Shown here in pieces: positions 59,742 to 64,000 of a stretch of DNA of 64,000 nt. Location of the stretch: the NCBI GenBank assembly GCA_027924585.1, contig BSBM01000076.1:7325001-7389000 (forward strand), given 5' to 3'. The stretch is from Larix kaempferi. Its lineage: Eukaryota; Streptophyta; Pinopsida; Pinales; Pinaceae. Positions within the stretch are counted from its first letter, which is position 1. The number at the start of each line of letters is the position of its first letter. The position numbers and the translations under genes are program-made. The notes beneath the pieces are model-generated. The model was not told the origin of the DNA, did no database searches, and was given only the letters and a program-made list of their open reading frames with translations.

Positions 59742-61245
59742 GTGAAGTTTCCATGCAAACTTGGTGGGGAAGACCACCTTACTCACTTATGTCCTCGTAT
59801 TGATGAAGCATCAAAGCACTTGGCACAGAGCCTAGCTGTGTTAAAGGATCCCCTACCTCATCACCAAAACATGGCTTCGCATGCTCCCACCATCGGTTAT
59901 GGACCTACTGAGACGACAACGTCTTCTTCCAATACTAGTGGTTATGGATGTGTGAACATGGTTCAGCAAGAGGTTAGTGTTGCCACTCGTCAGTGTGATT
60001 ATGATGCACCACAACCCAATTTGGGGAGTGACCCTCTCCCTCCTCCTGACAATTCCTTGCATATCGAGAAGCCCTCTATTATGTCGCGGATACCGAAAGG
60101 TGTTCTTAAGCGCTCTACGCATAATCCTAATTCTCGAGCTGTCCACAACTACTCCATCGTAGAAGATTTGGGCCAAAATCCGTGCGCCATGTCGGCTCTT
60201 GAAGTTTTGCAATCCTGTCCTTCTCAGAAGCATGCTCTTTTGAGTGCGTTAGGACTCAGGAGTTCAAGATGGGGTAAGTCCCACTATTATCAAGTTCGAT
60301 ACTACTGATGTTCAACCTCGCTTACCCTACCTCGTGGATTTTCAAATCCAGGTGGTGTGCCTTCAGAGTTTTGTCAAACGTACTATGGTTGACGAAGGTG
60401 CTTCTGCGTCAGTAATGTCGTTAGCTTGTTGGAAAGCTCTTGGCTCTCCTCCCCTACTCGCGTCTAGAACCACGCTCATTGCATTCGACGGTCGTTCATT
60501 TAGGCTGCATGGAATTATCCCTTCCCTTGTTGTCTCCTTGGGAGGTAAGTCTGTTCCTATTGAAGTCGAGGTGGTTGATGCGCACATCGACTACAACCTT
60601 TTACTGGGTCGGAATTGGATGTATGCCATGAAAGCTATCGCGTCCACTGTATTTAGAGTTATTTGCTTTCCCCACGAAGTCAAGATCATGACCATCGACC
60701 AGCTGGATTACATTAACTCCTCTTCCACAGCATCCACGGGATCCATAGTCCCGCAGGTTACTCATTCTCAACCGGCAACTGGGAACATGGGTGTTGGCAT
60801 GTACCCTTCATTGATGGGAACTTATGATTTTGCTGCACCTGTGAATTTTATTGGAACCATTACCGACGATGCGTCTCCTCCTTCGCACAATATGACATTC
60901 CAGACTTCTTATTTTGATGATCCATGGACTTTATCGTCCACGAGTTCCACATCTGGAAACATTTCGCATGTTGGAATGTCTATGCCACTGTCTGTAGCTG
61001 AGCTTGCTTACCAGCATATTCAACAAGCCACTACAGAACCATATCTCTCTTCTTCCCAGACAGTTGAGGAAGATCCCATTACACTGCTAGTTTGGGCAGC
61101 CAACTTGTCTTATTCCCACGATTGCCTCGATGATACTTTACCTTCCAATGAAGCTATTATGGAGGCCATGTGTGGTAGTGAGAGACCTTGGGAAGATATG
61201 CACCATCACTCTTATTTCCTTCCCAAACTCGAGCTCGCCAAATGA
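59742..61245 (+). pseudogene. pol: Nucleocapsid knuckle and DEG-type protease of element E
   Basis: The knuckle reads CKLGGEDHLTHLC: the second Cys of C-x2-C-x4-H-x4-C is Gly. Then come IEKPSI, PKGVL and ALEVLQ blocks in frame 3, a change to frame 1 near 60300, and the retropepsin with Asp-Glu-Gly at 60391-60399 (MVDEGASASVMSLACW) and LLLGRNWMYAM about 60600-60630. A Ser/Thr-rich linker follows to TGA 61243-61245. The DEG motif is shared with 2521-2529. Because two copies agree, it is a family trait and not a mutation. Confidence 0.85.
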
Positions 61246-62760
61246 GAAGAGTTTAGGACGACTCTAGCAGAGATGGTTGGTCACCCTGTGGCTCTTTTGG
61301 AGTCACATGATGTTTTCGCGGAAGGGAATATGGCTAATATTTCCCCAACTATGTCGATCAATATCTCTCGTACTCCCGGAATAGTTGAGAATGTTTACAT
61401 CGGTGACGATCCTGAAGAGATTTCTATTTACACTGAATTATTTACAGAACTCCAGGAAGCTTTCGCCTGGTCATATGAGGAGATGCTAGGAATAGACCCC
61501 CGCATTGTTGAATATGAGATTAGAACGTATCCCAATGCTAAACTAGTTCGACAACGCTTACGTGCTGTGAACCCTAGAAAGGCCGCCGCTATCAAGGAAG
61601 AGGTGGAGAAACTGCTCAAAGCTGGTTTCATCTACCCCGTTCCCCTTACCGAATGGGTGTCAAACCCCGTTCCTGTGGATAAGAAGGAGGGAATGATCCA
61701 TGTATGTATCGAATTTAGGGATTTGAATCGTGCATGTCCGAAAGACAACTTCCCCACACCATTCATAGATCAAATCTTGGATGCTTGAGCCGGGAGTGAG
61801 ATTTTTTCCTTCATGGACGGATTTTCCAGATATAACCAGATTCAAATCAAACCTGAGGATCAACATAAGACAGCTTTTATTTTTCCTTGGGGAACATTTG
61901 CATATCGGAAAATGCCCTTCGGCCTTAAAAACATCGGAGCTACATTTCAGCGCGCCATGACCTATGCCTTTCACGATCTTAAAAAGATTATGGAGGTTTT
62001 CTTAGATGATCTTGCCGGCCATTATCGCAAGAGAATGGACCACCCCAAGCACCTCCGCATGATTCTTGAACGCTGTATATGATACAAGATTCAATTGAAT
62101 CCTAACAAATGCATCTTTGCTGTAAAGACGGGTCGCCTTCTGGGATTCATAGTTTCGAAAGAGGGTATTAGAGTCGATCCTCTCAAAGTTGAGGCAATAC
62201 TTCAGTTGCCTCCTCCACGTAATTTGTTACAACTTCAGAGTCTCCAAGGGATAGCCACTTTTCTACGTCATTTCATAGTCAATTATGCTAGTCTTACCAA
62301 AGGTTTCGCGCGCTTATTGAAGAAGGACGCACCTTTTATTTGGAATGAGCGAGCCCAATAGTATTTCAACGCCCTTAAGAAATATTTGGTATCGGCCCCT
62401 GTGCTTAGTCCACCAGACTTCACACAAGATTTTATCCTTTATGTGGTCGCGTCCCAAGAGACGATTGGCATGGTCTTGGTTCAGGTGGATGATGTGCTTG
62501 TAGAGCATGTCATCTATTACCTTAGTCGAAATCTAGTAGACGCTGAGCTAAGATATACTCATGTGGAAAAGATGGCGCTTGCGACTGTTCATTCAGTCTA
62601 GTGGTTACGACATTACATTTTGCTTAGGACCACCATAGTTGTCGCACATATCAATCCATTTCAGTTTGTGCTATCACAACGCCTTATAGGGGGGAAGTAT
62701 AATAAATGGATTGTTATCCTCCAGCAATTTGATCTCGATTTTGCTTCAGCAAAGTCGGTG
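61246..62760 (+). pseudogene. pol: Reverse transcriptase and RNase H of element E
   Basis: Frame 1. RT blocks: GFIYPVPLTEWVSNPVPVDKK, FRDLNRACPKDNFPTPFIDQ, FSFMDGFSRYNQI, MPFGLKNIGATFQR, FLDD at 61999-62010 and LGFIVSKEGI. Stops TGA 61786, TGA 62080, TAG 62359 and TAG 62599; the last three are one C-to-T step from common sense codons (CGA or CAG). RNase H has the VVASQETIGMVL strand, with the first catalytic Asp replaced by Gln, and the THVEKMALATVHSV helix. Related to but distinct from element A and B polymerases. Confidence 0.9.
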
Positions 62761-64000
62761 AAATCATTGGTATTTGCTGAGCTTATGTTGGACCTTCCGA
62801 GACTTGATGACAATGTCATTCATGAAGATTCTTTTGTGGATGAGCACTTATTTCTTATCTCGTCAGAGGACCCTTGCTATGGGGATGTCATTGTATATCT
62901 CCAAACTTTGAAGTTTCCTCCACACTATTCACGAGATGAGAGACGGCGTGTGAAACATCATGCTAAATATTATACTATCGTCGGTGACACTTTGTATCGC
63001 CGAGGAAAGGATTCTATCCTCCGTTGTTTCTTAACTCATGAAGAAGCGGAGCGGGTGCTTAATGATTTCCATGCTGGGGCGTGTGGCAATCACTTATATG
63101 GGCTTGCTATAGCCCAACGTATTATGCGAGCTAGTTATTTTTGGCCTTACATCTTTAAGGATTGTGTTAATGCTGTGAAGAGATGTCACCATTGCCAGGT
63201 GTTTTCTCGGAACATACACTTGCATCCAACGCCCCTTCATCCGGTCATCACCGCCGGTCCCTTCACCAAGTGGGGGGTGAATTTCATGGATTGCAAACTA
63301 GCTTCGGCTGGGGGGCATCACCATATCATAGTGACCGTGGACTATTTTTCCAAATGGGTTGAGGCCATGCCTACCATTAAAGCCGATGGTGCTACAGCAA
63401 CCCACTTCGTATTCAATCAAATTATAACTCGGTTCGGTATTTCGAAAGAGATTGTCATTGACCATGGTAGTCACTTTCAAAACAAGATGATGGAGGATTT
63501 GTCTCTCAAGCTTGGGTTTCTTCAAGAACACTCATCTTCTTATTATCCCCAAGCGAATGGTCAAGTAGAAGCAGTCAATAAGTCTTTGAAGACCATTCTC
63601 CAACATACCATCCAACAAAGTAAGACCAATTGGCACATCATGTTATATCCTGCTTTGTGGGCATATCGAGCCGCAATCAAGACTGCCACCCGGGTTCTCA
63701 CCATTTCAGCTAGTTCACGGTGTGGAGTCGCTTTTACCGATTGAATGTGAGATCCCTTCACTTAAACTGGCCATAGAGATCCTCCCTGATACGACGGGTC
63801 TCGAGCAACATTTAATCCACCTTGAGCAACTTGACGAGCAACGTCGAGATGCCGCTGTGGCCATAGATGCCAACAAACGTCGTGTTAAGGTTCAATATGA
63901 TAGGTCTTTCTGTCCTCGGCAGTATCCTGAAGGTGACTTGGTCCTCTTATATGACCAAGCTAAAGAACCCCTAGGGGCAGGCAAGTCCAACCCCATGTGG
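62761..64000 (+). pseudogene. pol: Integrase of element E, cut by the window end
   Basis: The HHCC finger is complete (FHAGACGNH ... RCHHCQ, about 63068-63200). The first catalytic Asp is Asn (AAT 63280-63282, in GVNFMD). The second Asp (63460-63462) and the Glu (63568-63570) are present, 35 residues apart. A one-base shift in the CCC run near 63690 moves the remaining C-terminal part (LVHGVESLLPIE, then EGDLVLLYD) into another frame, and it continues past 64000. The lost Asp alone would abolish activity. Confidence 0.88.

Larger units (their letters stand above)
54641..64000 (+). mobile_element. Element E: Ty3/gypsy element with DEG protease, right end beyond the window
   Basis: Starts with a 1,135-bp LTR (TGTCGGG...ATACA), a primer site matching tRNA-Arg(ACG), a 1.6-kb leader, then gag, protease, RT, RNase H and integrase, cut off by the window end inside the integrase C-terminus. 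Nearly all of the coding stays in frame 1, with stops and two frame changes. No chromodomain region is reached. The order and motifs fit a widespread plant family whose protease reads DEG. The right LTR and target duplication cannot be checked. Confidence 0.88.

Noticed and set aside
1-64000. Prokaryotic systems, CRISPR arrays, rRNA, complete tRNA genes or host protein genes
   Set aside because: None of the expected repeats, RNA signatures or intact gene structures is visible on either strand; everything assignable is retroelement-derived.

Overview
The window reads as non-genic DNA from a plant nuclear genome and is built almost entirely of nested, decayed LTR retrotransposons. I see no host gene, rRNA, tRNA or CRISPR array. 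The plant assignment rests on lineage signatures: an Athila-like Ty3/gypsy element with a tRNA-Asp-type primer site, a chromodomain Ty3/gypsy element with a tRNA-iMet-type primer site, a Tat-like element carrying a second (archaeal-type) RNase H, and L1 LINE debris with a DUF4283 domain. The amount of old, nested material suggests a very large genome. A gymnosperm is my best guess, but the sequence alone does not prove it.

Layout. 1-2760: remnant of a Ty3/gypsy element (repeat-rich Gag tail and a protease with a DEG active site). 3497-35440: a giant LTR retrotransposon ('element B'), bounded by a perfect ATGCT target duplication. Its LTRs are about 5.5 kb, and each LTR contains its own roughly 1,064-codon reading frame with an upstream TATA box. 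5243-18971: a younger Athila-like element ('element A') inserted inside the reading frame of B's left LTR; it has 1.4-kb LTRs, gag-pol, a large GCAGCTGC-rich tandem array and an extra 3' open reading frame. 22779-29912: the internal region of B (gag, protease, archaeal-type RNase H, RT, RNase H, integrase). 35446-40371: unassigned DNA plus an L1 LINE DUF4283 remnant. 40377-51220: a chromovirus on the minus strand ('element D') with an AAATA target duplication; its body is split by about 4.2 kb of unclassified DNA. 51226-54640: LINE RNase H remnant, unassigned DNA, and the tail of an old LTR with a tRNA-Arg-type primer site ('element F'). 54641 to the window end: 5' LTR, primer site, gag, protease, RT, RNase H and most of integrase of another Ty3/gypsy element ('element E'), the family to which 1-2760 also belongs.

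By hand alignment the LTR pairs differ by about 2% (A), 5-6% (B, one coding stretch) and 12-13% (D, one stretch). This agrees with the nesting order. All polyproteins carry stops; many of those in A and E look like C-to-T changes, as expected for methylated, silenced DNA.

The most interesting object is element B. A long protein-coding frame lies wholly inside the LTR, so the element carries two copies of it. The two copies have exactly equal coding length, and their stop codons are at different places, so the frame was probably open when the element inserted. I do not recognise the protein. It has a basic N-terminus, a globular part of about 450 residues and two coiled-coil regions.
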